Of a stretch of 8,439 bases of DNA, positions 1 to 8,056 are shown piece by piece. Each line of letters begins with the position of its first letter. Positions within the stretch are counted from its first letter, which is position 1. Where the stretch lies: contig DXGD01000353.1 of NCBI GenBank assembly GCA_019114115.1, positions 1-8,439 of the forward strand, written 5' to 3'. The position numbers were made by a program, and so were the translations under genes. A model generated the notes under the pieces. That model made no database searches. It was not told where the DNA came from and saw nothing but the letters and a program-made list of their open reading frames with translations. The DNA comes from Candidatus Nesterenkonia stercoripullorum (GTDB taxonomy: Bacteria > Actinomycetota > Actinomycetes > Actinomycetales > Micrococcaceae).

Positions 1-1
1 C

Positions 2-946
2 GCCCAGCTGCTGGCGTATCACTACATCAACAGCGCGAATATCGTCTTCTCCTTTCCCGATCCGCGCAGCCGCGAGGACTGGCATCGGCGCAGTATCGAA
101 GGGCGATGGATCTGGGGCGATTCGGTCAACCCGACTGATCCGGACCTCACCCTCGAGCCGTCGGGCGATGGCTTCGTGCTCACCGGCCGGAAGCGCTACT
201 CCACCGGATCTGCGGTGGGGGATGCGCTGCTGGTGAATGCGCGGGTCAGTGCGGGCCCGCAGGAAGGCGACGTGCTCGCGCTCGTGCTGGAGAATGGCCG
301 GGACGGCGTGGAGTTCCTGGATGACTGGGACTTCCTCGGTCAGCGGCTCTCCTCCTCGAACAGCGTGCACTACCATTCGGTGGCCGTGGAGCCGGCGGAC
401 GTCCTGGGGCCGCTCACGCCGGAGCCGTTCTCCACCCTGGTCACCCCCGGTATCCAGCTCTCCTTCTGCGCTCTTTACCTCGGAGTCGCCGAGGGCGCGC
501 TGGCCAGGGCACGCGAGCTCACCAACGCCCGCCCTGGGTCCTGGTTCCTGTCCCCGGCGGAGCAGTACCGGCACGATCCCTTCGTCCAGCGTCTCTTCGG
601 GGAGTTCAAGGCACAGGTCTCGGCAGTCTCTGCCCTGACCGATCAGGTGAGCACGCGATTCGACGAGGTCATCGCCCTGGGCGACGGCGTCACCGATCAG
701 CTCCGCGGGGAGATCGCCGTCGAGATCGCGGAGCTGAAAGTGGTGTCCTCGGAGCTCGCCACGGATCTGACGCACCGGATCTTCGAGGCGACAGGGACAT
801 CGTCGACGGCGTCCAAGCACGGCTTCGACCTGTTCTGGCGCAATATTCGCACGCATTCCTTGCACGACCCGGTCGACTACAAGAAGCTTGAGGTCGGAGC
901 CCACTACCTGAACGGCGAGTTCCAGCCGATCTCGCTCTACACCTGA
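2..946 (+). CDS. DszC-like / acyl-CoA dehydrogenase-fold flavin monooxygenase, 5'-truncated
   Basis: The frame is open from base 2 to the TGA at 944-946, giving 314 visible residues. Family members have about 400, so roughly 100 N-terminal residues lie outside the window. The C-terminal part contains FDLFWRNIRTHSLHDPVDYK. This resembles the end of DszC (dibenzothiophene monooxygenase), where the two histidines of the H-x-x-H motif lie at the active site; here they are visible residues 285 and 288. The fold is that of acyl-CoA dehydrogenases, but this branch uses reduced flavin and O2 to oxygenate its substrate, often a sulfur compound. It needs a separate flavin reductase, and one is encoded on the opposite strand at 3598-4143. 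The GTG at 176 is an internal valine, not the start. The substrate cannot be read from sequence; an SfnB-type sulfur-acquisition oxidoreductase is the main alternative. Confidence 0.82.
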   Translation, partial: AQLLAYHYINSANIVFSFPDPRSREDWHRRSIEGRWIWGDSVNPTDPDLTLEPSGDGFVLTGRKRYSTGSAVGDALLVNARVSAGPQEGDVLALVLENGRDGVEFLDDWDFLGQRLSSSNSVHYHSVAVEPADVLGPLTPEPFSTLVTPGIQLSFCALYLGVAEGALARARELTNARPGSWFLSPAEQYRHDPFVQRLFGEFKAQVSAVSALTDQVSTRFDEVIALGDGVTDQLRGEIAVEIAELKVVSSELATDLTHRIFEATGTSSTASKHGFDLFWRNIRTHSLHDPVDYKKLEVGAHYLNGEFQPISLYT

Positions 947-962
947 TGAAAGGCGACACCCT

Positions 963-2036
963 ATGACCACGTCTTCAGTGGACGCATCCCAGCACGGCAG
1001 CGAAGTGCACGCCCCCTACCGGGCCGCAGAGGACCGCTATTCGCACTACGGCTACCGCCGGGTGGGCCGCACCGGCCTGCTGCTTCCGCCGATCTCGCTG
1101 GGACTGTGGTGGAACTTCGGGGACACCACGGCCTTCCAGCAGCAGCGCGAGATCATCAGGCACGCCTTCGATCAGGGCATCACGCATTTCGACTTGGCGA
1201 ACAACTACGGCCCGCCCGCTGGTGCCGCCGAGGAGAACTTCGGGCGGATCCTGGCCAAGGACCTCGCTCCGTATCGCAATGAGCTGATCATCTCCTCGAA
1301 AGCCGGCTGGGATCAGTGGACCGGCCCCTACGGCTATCTCGGGTCCCGCAAGTACCTGCTGGCCAGCCTCGATGAGTCGCTGCAGCGGCTGGGTACGGAC
1401 TACGTCGACATCTTCTACTCCCACCGGGTGGACCCCGATACGCCGCTGGAAGAGACCATCGGTGCTCTGGACACTGCCGTGCGGCAGGGCAAGGCACTGT
1501 ACGTGGGGATCTCCTCCTACTCGGAAGAGCGCACCCGCGAAGCGGCCGCGATCGCCCAGGAGCTGAAGACCCCGCTGGTTATCCACCAGCCGGCATACTC
1601 CATGCTCAACCGGTGGGTCGAGGACGGGCTGCTGGGCGCGCTGGACGACCTCGGCATGGGGTCCATCGCCTTCACCCCGCTGGCCCAGGGCCTGCTGACG
1701 AACAAGTACCTGGACAACCCCGAGGCACGTCCGCACGGCGGCCGGAGTAGCCTGCTGGAGCACCACCTCAGCGAGGACAACCTCACGCGCCTGGGCAAGC
1801 TGCGCGATATCGCCCAGGGCCGCGGACAGAGCCTGGCTCAGCTCGCGATCGCCTGGCTGCTGCGCGAGGGCGGGGCGACCTCCGTGCTGCTGGGTGCTTC
1901 CTCTACGGCGCAGCTCGATGAGAACCTCGCCGCAGTGTCTCACACGGAATTCAGCGAGGCCGAGCTGCGTCAGATCGACGAGATCACCCGCGGGGAGACC
2001 GGGATCAATATCTGGGCGAAGTCGTCAGACCTGTGA
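963..2036 (+). CDS. Aldo/keto reductase (YghZ / Kv-beta-like branch)
   Basis: A 357-residue NAD(P)H-dependent oxidoreductase with a TIM-barrel fold, complete. The catalytic tetrad is visible: Asp77 and Tyr82 in HFDLANNYG, Lys113 in ISSKAGW, and His154 in FYSHR. The opening YRRVGRTGLLLPPISLGLWWNFGD and the QPAYSMLNRWVE segment (about 209-220) fit the subgroup of E. coli YghZ (L-glyceraldehyde 3-phosphate reductase) and the Kv-channel beta subunits. The ATG follows GAAAGG (948-953) at 9 nt, and the gene starts 16 bp after the monooxygenase stop, so the two are probably co-transcribed. It may reduce an aldehyde or ketone released by the upstream monooxygenase, but that is inference and the substrate is unknown. 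The first 25 or so residues are a loosely conserved extension. Confidence 0.9.
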   Translation: MTTSSVDASQHGSEVHAPYRAAEDRYSHYGYRRVGRTGLLLPPISLGLWWNFGDTTAFQQQREIIRHAFDQGITHFDLANNYGPPAGAAEENFGRILAKDLAPYRNELIISSKAGWDQWTGPYGYLGSRKYLLASLDESLQRLGTDYVDIFYSHRVDPDTPLEETIGALDTAVRQGKALYVGISSYSEERTREAAAIAQELKTPLVIHQPAYSMLNRWVEDGLLGALDDLGMGSIAFTPLAQGLLTNKYLDNPEARPHGGRSSLLEHHLSEDNLTRLGKLRDIAQGRGQSLAQLAIAWLLREGGATSVLLGASSTAQLDENLAAVSHTEFSEAELRQIDEITRGETGINIWAKSSDL

Positions 2037-2040
2037 TGTG

Positions 2041-2114
2041 AGGTGCGGGCCGCGGGCTCGGCCGGGGGAGCGACACCGCTCACCACCGGCGGGAGCCCAC
2101 GGCCCGGCGCACCT
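2041..2114. terminator. Long inverted repeat between convergent genes, probable bidirectional terminator
   Basis: Three 6-bp stem blocks pair across the intergenic gap: AGGTGC 2041-2046 with 2109-2114, GGGCCG 2047-2052 with 2100-2105 (GGC 2106-2108 bulged), and GGGCTC 2054-2059 with 2093-2098 after a single C/A mismatch. The loop folds further: GCCGG 2061-2065 with 2086-2090, and GAGCG 2068-2072 with CGCTC 2077-2081 around an ACAC loop. The structure begins 4 bp after the aldo/keto reductase stop and ends on the first base of the opposite gene's stop codon. There is no U-tract on either side, as is common for hairpin terminators in high-GC actinobacteria, so the terminator role is inferred from position and stem strength. 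Confidence 0.7.
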
Positions 2115-3559
2115 TAGTTCTGCGGCCGCAGTACCTCACGCGGGATTTCAGTGGCGGCGGCGCTGAAATCGGTGAACGCTCCGCGGTAGCTGGCTGCTGG
2201 ATGAGTGTCCGGGAGCTTGTCCTGGCCGGTGAGCCGACCGCGCAGCGTAGAACCGGCGGCCTGCTCCTGCGGGTCGCGCGCCAGGCCGCGGCTGCGCAGC
2301 TCCGGAAGCACGTGCTCGATGAATTCGGTGTAGCTTCCGGGGATCTCGGAATTGATCACGTTGATGCCGTCGATCCCGTCGGCCTGCCATGCCGCGAGCT
2401 CATCGGCGATCTGCTCCGGGGTCCCTACGACGCGCGTGGACTGCGCCCGGAAGTGGGCGAGCTCGCGCAGCGTGATCTGCCCGTTCGGGGCCATGCGCCG
2501 GATCTCCTCCAGGTGCCCGCGCGACCCCTCGGTCTCAAGGTCGTCCAGCGGCGCGTCCAGCGGAAGGTGCCCGACGTCGACGCCGAGGCTGCCGGCTGTG
2601 TGGGCGATGAGCGCATGATCGTCGATCGAGGCGTCGAGGTCGGCTGCCTTCTCCCGAGCCTCAGCCTCCGTGGAACCCACCACGAAGGACAGGCCCTGGA
2701 TGAAGAGGACGTCCTCCGGCGCGCGCCCGAAGGCCTGCGCCCGAGCACGGACGTCGGCGGCATGTGAGGCGGCGATGTCGCGGCGCGGTGCCATGGAGAA
2801 GGTGGCCTCGGCGTTCCTGGCAGCGACATCGCGTCCGCGTGGCGAGGACCCTGCCTGCACCAGGAACGGGGTGCGCTGCGGCGACGGCGAGCTCAGATGC
2901 GGACCTTCCACGCTGTAGCGCTCGCTGACGTGGTTGATCTTGGCGACTTTGGCGGGGTCGGCGTGCAGGCCCACACCGCGGTCGTGCTCGAGGGTCTTGT
3001 CCTGGGTCAGCGCGTCGTCGTCCCAGGAGCCCTCCCAGAGCTTGTAGCACACGTCGAGGTACTCCTCGGCCCAGTCGTACCGGTCCCCGTGGGCTGCCAG
3101 GCCTGCGCCGTCGAAGTTGCGATGGGAGTTCTCCAGCGCGGAGGTCACCACGTTCCAGCCGACCCGGCCGCCGGAGAGGTGGTCGAGGGTGGAGAGCTGC
3201 CGCGCGAAATTGAAGGGGTGGGCCTGGATGACCGAGGAGGTCAGCGCCAGGCCGATCCGGTCCGTCGTCGCCGCCAGGGCGGAGAGCAGGACGAGCGGGT
3301 CGTTCGCGGGCACCTGAAGCCCGCGGCGCACATGCGAGGCCCATCCGCCCTCGTGATCCCCGTAGAGACCGACGACGTCGGCGAAGAAGGCCATGTCGAA
3401 ACCCGCATCCTCGAGCTTCCGTACCAGTGAGACCCAATGGTCCAGCTCATTGAACCGGTGCTGCTGCGCGCCGTTCCGGCGCCACGCGCCCCCGATGATG
3501 TGGCTCGTCGTGTTCATCAGAAAAGCCGAGAGGACAAGGGGTTTCGCAGCAGCGGGCAT
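2114..3559 (-). CDS. NtaA/SnaA/DszA-family FMN-dependent monooxygenase
   Basis: A 481-residue class C, two-component flavin monooxygenase of the bacterial luciferase-like superfamily. It uses FMNH2 from a partner reductase and O2. Family signatures are HPFNFAR (114-120), DHLSGGRVGWNVVTS (126-140) and the probable flavin-phosphate segment AGSSPRGRD (236-244). Known relatives act on dibenzothiophene sulfone (DszA), dimethyl sulfide (DmoA), nitrilotriacetate (NtaA) and pristinamycin (SnaA). The sulfur context (metY, SAM riboswitch, DszC-like gene nearby) favours a C-S bond-cleaving role, but the substrate is not known. The ATG at 3559 is chosen because GGAG (3566-3569) lies 6 nt upstream and the family's N-terminal strand (KPLVLSAF) starts right after it. 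The frame is open upstream to 3754, but that part is Arg/Pro-rich and overlaps the flavin reductase. It is the last gene of the operon, 38 bp after the reductase. Confidence 0.9.
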   Translation of the reverse strand: MPAAAKPLVLSAFLMNTTSHIIGGAWRRNGAQQHRFNELDHWVSLVRKLEDAGFDMAFFADVVGLYGDHEGGWASHVRRGLQVPANDPLVLLSALAATTDRIGLALTSSVIQAHPFNFARQLSTLDHLSGGRVGWNVVTSALENSHRNFDGAGLAAHGDRYDWAEEYLDVCYKLWEGSWDDDALTQDKTLEHDRGVGLHADPAKVAKINHVSERYSVEGPHLSSPSPQRTPFLVQAGSSPRGRDVAARNAEATFSMAPRRDIAASHAADVRARAQAFGRAPEDVLFIQGLSFVVGSTEAEAREKAADLDASIDDHALIAHTAGSLGVDVGHLPLDAPLDDLETEGSRGHLEEIRRMAPNGQITLRELAHFRAQSTRVVGTPEQIADELAAWQADGIDGINVINSEIPGSYTEFIEHVLPELRSRGLARDPQEQAAGSTLRGRLTGQDKLPDTHPAASYRGAFTDFSAAATEIPREVLRPQN

Positions 3560-3565
3560 AGGTGA

Positions 3566-3569
3566 CTCC
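3566..3569 (-). promoter_or_regulatory. Ribosome binding site GGAG deciding the monooxygenase start
   Basis: GGAG on the minus strand, 6 nt before the ATG at 3557-3559. It supports the 481-residue start over the in-frame codons further upstream. Confidence 0.7.
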
Positions 3570-3597
3570 GTGGATGTGGGGTGGCAGTGAGAGCGTT

Positions 3598-4143
3598 TCA
3601 GACCGGGACGACGACGGGCGAGAGCTCCTTGAACTCGCTCTCGTGGAAGACCAGTCCCTCCTCGCCGGGGACGACGTCGAGATCCAGGACCTCCAGGACG
3701 ACGATGTCGTGGTCGCCGGCGGTGATCTGGTCGTAGATCCGGGTGTTCAGCCACATCGGCGCGCCATCGATGGTCAGTGCGCCGTCGTCGTGGACGGTGT
3801 GGGGGACCCCGGCGAAGCGGTTCTCACGGTCTTTGGAGGCGATCTGCCGGCACAGGCCGAACTGTTCGCGGCCGATCACCGAGATGCCCATCCGGGAGGC
3901 GGACTCGCGCAGCTTCGGCCAGGTCGAGGACGAATGCTGCACAGCGAAGGTGACCAGCGGCGGGTCCAGCGAGACCCCGACGGTGAAGGTCGACGCCACA
4001 ATGCCCTCGGGCTTGCCGCCGATTTCGGCAGCTACGGCGACGACTCCCTGGGGGAACTGGGCGAACGCCGCCCGCAGCTGTGCCTGGTCGAAGCGCGGGG
4101 CTGTGGCGGCAGGTGATGGCGCTGAGGACGAGATAGTGCTCAT
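3598..4143 (-). CDS. Flavin reductase (NAD(P)H:flavin oxidoreductase, HpaC/DszD-like)
   Basis: A 181-residue protein with one flavin reductase-like, FMN-binding split-barrel domain from about residue 22 to 175. Typical features are GIVASTFTVGVSLDPPLV (47-64), KDRENRFAG (104-112) and the GDHDIVV segment (143-149) found in HpaC-type reductases. It would reduce FMN with NAD(P)H and pass free FMNH2 to a monooxygenase. The most likely partner is the DszA-like enzyme 38 bp downstream; the DszC-like enzyme on the other strand is a possible second client. The first 16 residues are a Ser/Ala/Pro-rich, probably disordered extension. The start is backed by AGGAAG 6 nt upstream, which overlaps the stop codon of the preceding gene and suggests translational coupling. 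Cofactor preference (NADH or NADPH, FMN or FAD) cannot be read. Confidence 0.92.
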   Translation of the reverse strand: MSTISSSAPSPAATAPRFDQAQLRAAFAQFPQGVVAVAAEIGGKPEGIVASTFTVGVSLDPPLVTFAVQHSSSTWPKLRESASRMGISVIGREQFGLCRQIASKDRENRFAGVPHTVHDDGALTIDGAPMWLNTRIYDQITAGDHDIVVLEVLDLDVVPGEEGLVFHESEFKELSPVVVPV

Positions 4144-4149
4144 AGCTCA

Positions 4150-4155
4150 CTTCCT
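4150..4155 (-). promoter_or_regulatory. Ribosome binding site of the flavin reductase, overlapping the upstream stop
   Basis: AGGAAG on the minus strand shares two bases with the TAG stop (4154-4156) of the CoA-binding gene and lies 6 nt before the reductase ATG. A ribosome terminating there would sit on this site, consistent with coupled translation. Confidence 0.7.
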
Positions 4156-4675
4156 AGGCATCGAGTATCTGGCGTTTGGCGGAGATGACCCCGGTATCGA
4201 AGCCGCCCAGATGCAGGCCGCCGTGGAAGCGGCCGTGCTCGATCTTCACACAGCGGTTCTCCACTGCGTTGAGTCCGAGATCGTGGGCGTACTGCGCGGC
4301 GACTGGCGCGTGAATCCCGAGCTGGATCCAGATGGTCTTGGCGCCTGCCTCGGCAGCCTCGTCCACGATCGCTGGGATATCGTCTGGCTTGCGGAAGACA
4401 TCGACGATGTCGGGGGCCTCCGGAAGGTCCTTCAGCGAGGCGTAGACCGGATGCCCGAGGATCTCCTTGAGCCGGGGGTTGATGAAGTACACCCGCAGCG
4501 TGGAGGAGCTCAGCAAGTACGTCGCCACGAAGTAGCTCGCCCGCGAGGGCTTATCCGAGGCGCCGACGATCGCGATGGACTCCGCATTGCGCAGCAGCTG
4601 CAGACGTCGGGCCGCTGAGGGGGCCTCCCACAGGCCGTTCGGGTGATCCGCCGGTGTTTCAGCAGTGGTGGTCAT
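4154..4675 (-). CDS. CoA-binding domain protein (CoA_binding_2, YccU-like)
   Basis: A 173-residue single-domain Rossmann protein. Motifs are IAIVGASDKPSRASY (34-48, the glycine/serine nucleotide loop), FINPR (64-68), DVFRKP (92-97), IWIQLGI (115-121) and VENRCVKIEHGR (138-149). These match the small CoA-binding family related to the CoA-binding domain of NDP-forming acyl-CoA synthetases. Family members are thought to bind CoA or an acyl-CoA; no enzyme activity is established. It lies directly after metY and in the same operon as acs, so sensing or handling of acetyl-CoA in the O-acetylhomoserine cycle is a reasonable guess, not shown by sequence. The ATG at 4675 overlaps the metY stop as TGATG and has AGGGAG 7 nt upstream. 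A GTG one codon earlier (4678) is possible and would add one residue. Confidence 0.88.
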   Translation of the reverse strand: MTTTAETPADHPNGLWEAPSAARRLQLLRNAESIAIVGASDKPSRASYFVATYLLSSSTLRVYFINPRLKEILGHPVYASLKDLPEAPDIVDVFRKPDDIPAIVDEAAEAGAKTIWIQLGIHAPVAAQYAHDLGLNAVENRCVKIEHGRFHGGLHLGGFDTGVISAKRQILDA

Positions 4676-5970
4676 CACTTCGCTCCCTTCACGGCGCTCT
4701 CCAGCGCCTGGTCGAGGTCCCAGATGATGTCGTCGACATCTTCCAGGCCTACGGAGATCCTGATCAGATCCTCGGGGATGCCGGCCGCCGTCAGCTGCTC
4801 CTGGGTAAGCTGCTGGTGGGTGGTCGATCCGGGGTGAAGGATCAGCGTGCGCACATCGCCCACATTGGCCAGGTGGCTGGCCAGCTGGAGCGATTCGATG
4901 AACTGCGCCCCCGCCTCACGCCCGCCGGTGACCCCGAAGCTGAAGACCGATCCTACTCCTAGCGGAAGGGTCTCCTGTGCGCGCTGGTGGTCTGGATGGC
5001 TGGGGAGGCCCGCGTAGTTCACGTACTCGACGCGCTCATCGGCTTCGAGCCATTCGGCGACCTTCTGCGCATTGGTCACATGCTCGCTGATGCGCTGCGG
5101 CAGCGTCTCGATGCCCTGAATGAGCTGGAACGCGGCCTGCGGAGTCAGTGAGGGCCCGATGTCACGCAGCTGCTCAGCGCGGATCTTGGTGAGGAAGCCG
5201 TACTCGCCGAAGTTCCCCCACCAGGACAGATCGCCGTAGGAGGGCACCGGCTCGGTCATCGTGGGGAACTTCCCGTTGTCCCAGGGGAAACGACCTGATT
5301 CGACGATGACCCCGCCCAGCGTGGTGCCGTGGCCGCCGAGGAACTTCGTCACCGAGTGCACGACGATGTCGGCGCCGTGCTCGATGGGACGCAGCAGATA
5401 GGGGGTGGTCAGCGTGGAGTCGACCACCAGAGGGACCCCGTGGCTGTGGGCGACCTCGGCCAGCCCGCGCAGGTCCGCGACATCCGAGCTCGGGTTGGCG
5501 ACCGTCTCGGTGTACACCACTTTGGTGTTCTCCTGCAGCGCGGCGCGGAAGTCCTCCGGGTCATTGGTGTCGACGAACGTGGTCTCGATGCCGAAGCGTC
5601 GCAGTGTCACGTCGAGCTGCGTCACCGTGCCGCCGTAGAGTTTCGAGCTGGCCACGATGTGGTCGCCGGTGCCGCACAGGGCGGCGAAGACGAGGAACTC
5701 CGCAGACATGCCGGAGGCGGTGGCCACGGCGCCGATGCCGCCTTCCAGCGAGGCGAGGCGCTCTTCCAGCGCCGCGACCGTGGGGTTGCCGATGCGGGAG
5801 TAGATGTTGCCGTACTTCTGCAGCGCGAAGAGGTTCGCGGCGTCGTCGGTGTCTTTGAACACGAAGGACGTGGACTGGTGGATCGGGACCGCGCGGGTCC
5901 CGTAGACGGCATCCGGCACGGCCCCGGCGTGCAGGGCGCGCGTGCGGAATCCGAACTGACGATCGCTCAT
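4675..5970 (-). CDS. metY: O-acetylhomoserine sulfhydrylase (O-acetylhomoserine aminocarboxypropyltransferase)
   Basis: A 431-residue PLP enzyme of the Cys/Met metabolism family, full length for MetY. It makes L-homocysteine and acetate from O-acetyl-L-homoserine and sulfide, the direct-sulfhydrylation route to methionine, in the cytoplasm. Visible elements are the phosphate-contact motif YSRIGNPT (57-64), the ASGMSA loop (85-90), Asp184 in VVDSTLTTP (contacts the PLP ring nitrogen; the usual N after the Asp is S here) and the Schiff-base Lys209 in [16 protein letters not shown]. That lysine context and the long insert after it (about 215-250, [13 protein letters not shown]) separate MetY from the shorter cystathionine gamma-synthases, though they do not prove the sulfur donor. 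The ATG overlaps the acs stop as ATGA and has AAGGAG 5 nt upstream. It is the second gene of a SAM-riboswitch operon, which fits a methionine role. Confidence 0.93.
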   Translation of the reverse strand: MSDRQFGFRTRALHAGAVPDAVYGTRAVPIHQSTSFVFKDTDDAANLFALQKYGNIYSRIGNPTVAALEERLASLEGGIGAVATASGMSAEFLVFAALCGTGDHIVASSKLYGGTVTQLDVTLRRFGIETTFVDTNDPEDFRAALQENTKVVYTETVANPSSDVADLRGLAEVAHSHGVPLVVDSTLTTPYLLRPIEHGADIVVHSVTKFLGGHGTTLGGVIVESGRFPWDNGKFPTMTEPVPSYGDLSWWGNFGEYGFLTKIRAEQLRDIGPSLTPQAAFQLIQGIETLPQRISEHVTNAQKVAEWLEADERVEYVNYAGLPSHPDHQRAQETLPLGVGSVFSFGVTGGREAGAQFIESLQLASHLANVGDVRTLILHPGSTTHQQLTQEQLTAAGIPEDLIRISVGLEDVDDIIWDLDQALESAVKGAK

Positions 5971-8042
5971 GAAGTCTCCTTGATGCTGGGCTGGGATGAG
6001 ACGGATGTGCTGGCTGTGCCGAGATCGCGGCAGATGGTGTCGATCAGCGGCACGCAGGGCTCGTTCTGCAGGCTGGTGGTGTCACCCAGGGCTGTTCCCT
6101 CGTGAAGCTGGGTGAGCAGCCGTCGCATGATCTTGCCCGACCGCGTCTTGGGCACATCCGGGACTGGGATGACCGTGCGGGGCTTGGCGACCGGGCCGAT
6201 CACCGTGGCCACACGCTCGCGCAGCGCTCTGCGCAGCTCACGGTCGGCCTCCTCCGAGGTCTCCGTGCGATTCCGCGCCTCGGCGCTGAGCACCGTGAAC
6301 GCGATGGCGGCGTGGCCGGTCTTGTCGTCAGGCACAGGGCACACGCCGGCTTCGACGACGTCGGGGTGGGAGACCAGTGCGGACTCGATCTCGATCGTCG
6401 AGAGCCGGTGCCCGGAGATGTTGATGACGTCGTCGATCCGGCCGAGGATCCAGATGTCGCCGTCGGCGTCGCGGCGGGCGCCGTCACCGGCCAGGAACCA
6501 TCCGTGCTCGACGTAGTCCTTCCAGTACGAGGTGTAGTAGCGCCGCGGGTCGCCCCATACGGTGCGGGCCATGGCCGGCCCGGTGCGGGTCAGCACGATA
6601 TTGCCCTGCGCGCCGGGGGCGACCGGATCGCCGGCATCGTCGACGATGTCGACGGCGACGCCGGGCATCGCCCTGCTCGCGCAGCCTGGTTTGAACTCGG
6701 CGTCCTCCGGCCGGGGGGAGAGGACCGTGGCCCCGGACTCTGACTGCCACCACGTGTCGACCATGGGCGCGGCGGGGCGGCCCTGCTCATCGGTGGTGTC
6801 ACGGCCCAGCTGACCGCGCAGCCAGGACCATGCTTCGGGGTTGACCGCCTCGCCGACCGTGCCGAGCAGCCTGATGCTGGAGAGGTCGTATTCGGCGGGG
6901 ACGCCCTCGGGGAACCAGCCCATGAGCGAGCGCACCAGCGTCGGGGCGGTGTAGTAGGTGGTGACGCCGTGCCGCTGGATGATCTCGAAGTGCCGGCCAG
7001 GATGCGGCGTGTTCGGGGTGCCCTCGAAGATGACCTGGGTGGCACCGGCGGCCAGCGGCCCGTAGATCTCGTAGGTATGCGCGGTGACCCAGGCCAGGTC
7101 GGCGGTGCACCAGTGGACGTCCGCATCCCGCTGTGCCGGATCGGGGTGCGCGAAGAGGCGCAGGTATGTCCACAGGGCGGCGGTGAGGTAGCCGCCGGTG
7201 GTGTGCACCAGGCCCTTCGGCTTCCCGGTGGTGCCCGAGGTGTACATGATGAAGAGCTCGTTCTCCGCAGCGAAGGACTCGGGTTCGTGATGCTCCGAAG
7301 CGGTGTCGACGACGTCGTGCCACCACACGTCACGTCCGGAGGTCCATGCCACCTCGGAGCCGGTCCTGTTGATGACGAGAACATGCTCCACTGAGCCGCC
7401 TTCGGCCGTGGTGAGCCCGGCGACGGCGTCGTCGGCGTTGCCCTTGACCGGGACGGCTGTGCCGCGGCGAAACTGACCATCCGTGGTGACCAGGAGTTTC
7501 GCATCGGTGTCGGCGACGCGGAAGCGGAGTGCCTCGGCGGAGAAGCCGCCGAAGACGAGCGAGTGCACCGCGCCGATGCGTGCGCAGGCCAGCGTGATGA
7601 CCACCGTCTCGACGAGGACCGGAAGGTAGATCACGACCCGGTCGCCGCGGCCGACGCCCAGCTCGGTCAGCGCGTTCGCTGCCTTGCTGACTTCGCGCTG
7701 CAGCTGTGCGTAGGTCACGTCGCGACGATCGCCGGGCTCACCCTCGAAGTGCAGGGCTACGCGGTCGCCGTCGCCGGCGTCGACATGCCGGTCCACGCAG
7801 TTGACGGAGGCGTTGAGCGTCCCCTCGGTGAACCACTCGATCGTCGGGCCGCGCTCCTGGCGTGCTGAGGGCGGCGTCCAGCTGTGCGTGGTGCTGAACG
7901 GGGTCTCCCAGTCCAGCAGGCCGGCGGCGCGGGCCCAGAAATCCAGCCGCTCCTGCTCGGTGCGGGGATCCTCCCAGGCGTGCACATCGGCGTCCCGGGC
8001 CAGGGTAGGGCGATCCCGGGTGCGGTGAGCAGGCACAGTCAT
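5967..8042 (-). CDS. acs: Acetyl-CoA synthetase (acetate--CoA ligase, AMP-forming)
   Basis: A 691-residue adenylate-forming enzyme making acetyl-CoA from acetate, ATP and CoA via acetyl-AMP. Visible are the P-loop-like YTSGTTGKPKG (267-277), DTWWQSESG (429-437), the hinge region GRIDDVINISGHR (534-546) and the C-terminal PKTRSGKIMRR with catalytic Lys637, the residue acetylated in family members. Residues that set acetate specificity in Salmonella Acs (Val310, Thr311, Val386, Trp414) align with Val319, Thr320, Val396 and Trp432, so the small acetate pocket appears kept; propionyl-CoA synthetase is less likely. It is about 40 residues longer than typical Acs, with a tail after residue 650 rich in Ser and Thr. 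It is the first gene of the operon, 9 nt after a GGGAG site in a SAM riboswitch. That points to acetate recycling for methionine synthesis rather than general acetate use. Confidence 0.92.
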   Translation of the reverse strand: MTVPAHRTRDRPTLARDADVHAWEDPRTEQERLDFWARAAGLLDWETPFSTTHSWTPPSARQERGPTIEWFTEGTLNASVNCVDRHVDAGDGDRVALHFEGEPGDRRDVTYAQLQREVSKAANALTELGVGRGDRVVIYLPVLVETVVITLACARIGAVHSLVFGGFSAEALRFRVADTDAKLLVTTDGQFRRGTAVPVKGNADDAVAGLTTAEGGSVEHVLVINRTGSEVAWTSGRDVWWHDVVDTASEHHEPESFAAENELFIMYTSGTTGKPKGLVHTTGGYLTAALWTYLRLFAHPDPAQRDADVHWCTADLAWVTAHTYEIYGPLAAGATQVIFEGTPNTPHPGRHFEIIQRHGVTTYYTAPTLVRSLMGWFPEGVPAEYDLSSIRLLGTVGEAVNPEAWSWLRGQLGRDTTDEQGRPAAPMVDTWWQSESGATVLSPRPEDAEFKPGCASRAMPGVAVDIVDDAGDPVAPGAQGNIVLTRTGPAMARTVWGDPRRYYTSYWKDYVEHGWFLAGDGARRDADGDIWILGRIDDVINISGHRLSTIEIESALVSHPDVVEAGVCPVPDDKTGHAAIAFTVLSAEARNRTETSEEADRELRRALRERVATVIGPVAKPRTVIPVPDVPKTRSGKIMRRLLTQLHEGTALGDTTSLQNEPCVPLIDTICRDLGTASTSVSSQPSIKETS

Positions 8043-8051
8043 GCGTGTAAA

Positions 8052-8056
8052 CTCCC
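8052..8056 (-). promoter_or_regulatory. acs Shine-Dalgarno site at the 3' edge of the riboswitch
   Basis: GGGAG on the minus strand, 9 nt before the acs ATG. Its first one or two Gs (8056-8055) can pair in the closing helix P1 of the aptamer. GGAG (8055-8052) is complementary to CTCC (8100-8097) in the P3 loop, so its availability is likely to depend on the aptamer fold. Confidence 0.72.

Noticed and set aside
176..946. GTG at 176 as the start of the DszC-like gene
   Set aside because: The frame is open to base 2 and the residues before 176 continue the protein fold (SVNPTDPDLTLEPSGDGF). The gene is cut by the window edge, not short.
975..1943. Long open frame antisense to the aldo/keto reductase
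   Set aside because: High-GC genes commonly leave the opposite strand open. The translation is low-complexity with no recognisable motif. The same applies to long antisense frames over the metY, acs and monooxygenase genes.
3560..3754. 65-residue N-terminal extension of the DszA-like monooxygenase
   Set aside because: It is Arg/Pro-rich, overlaps the flavin reductase gene, and the ATG at 3559 has a good GGAG at 6 nt.
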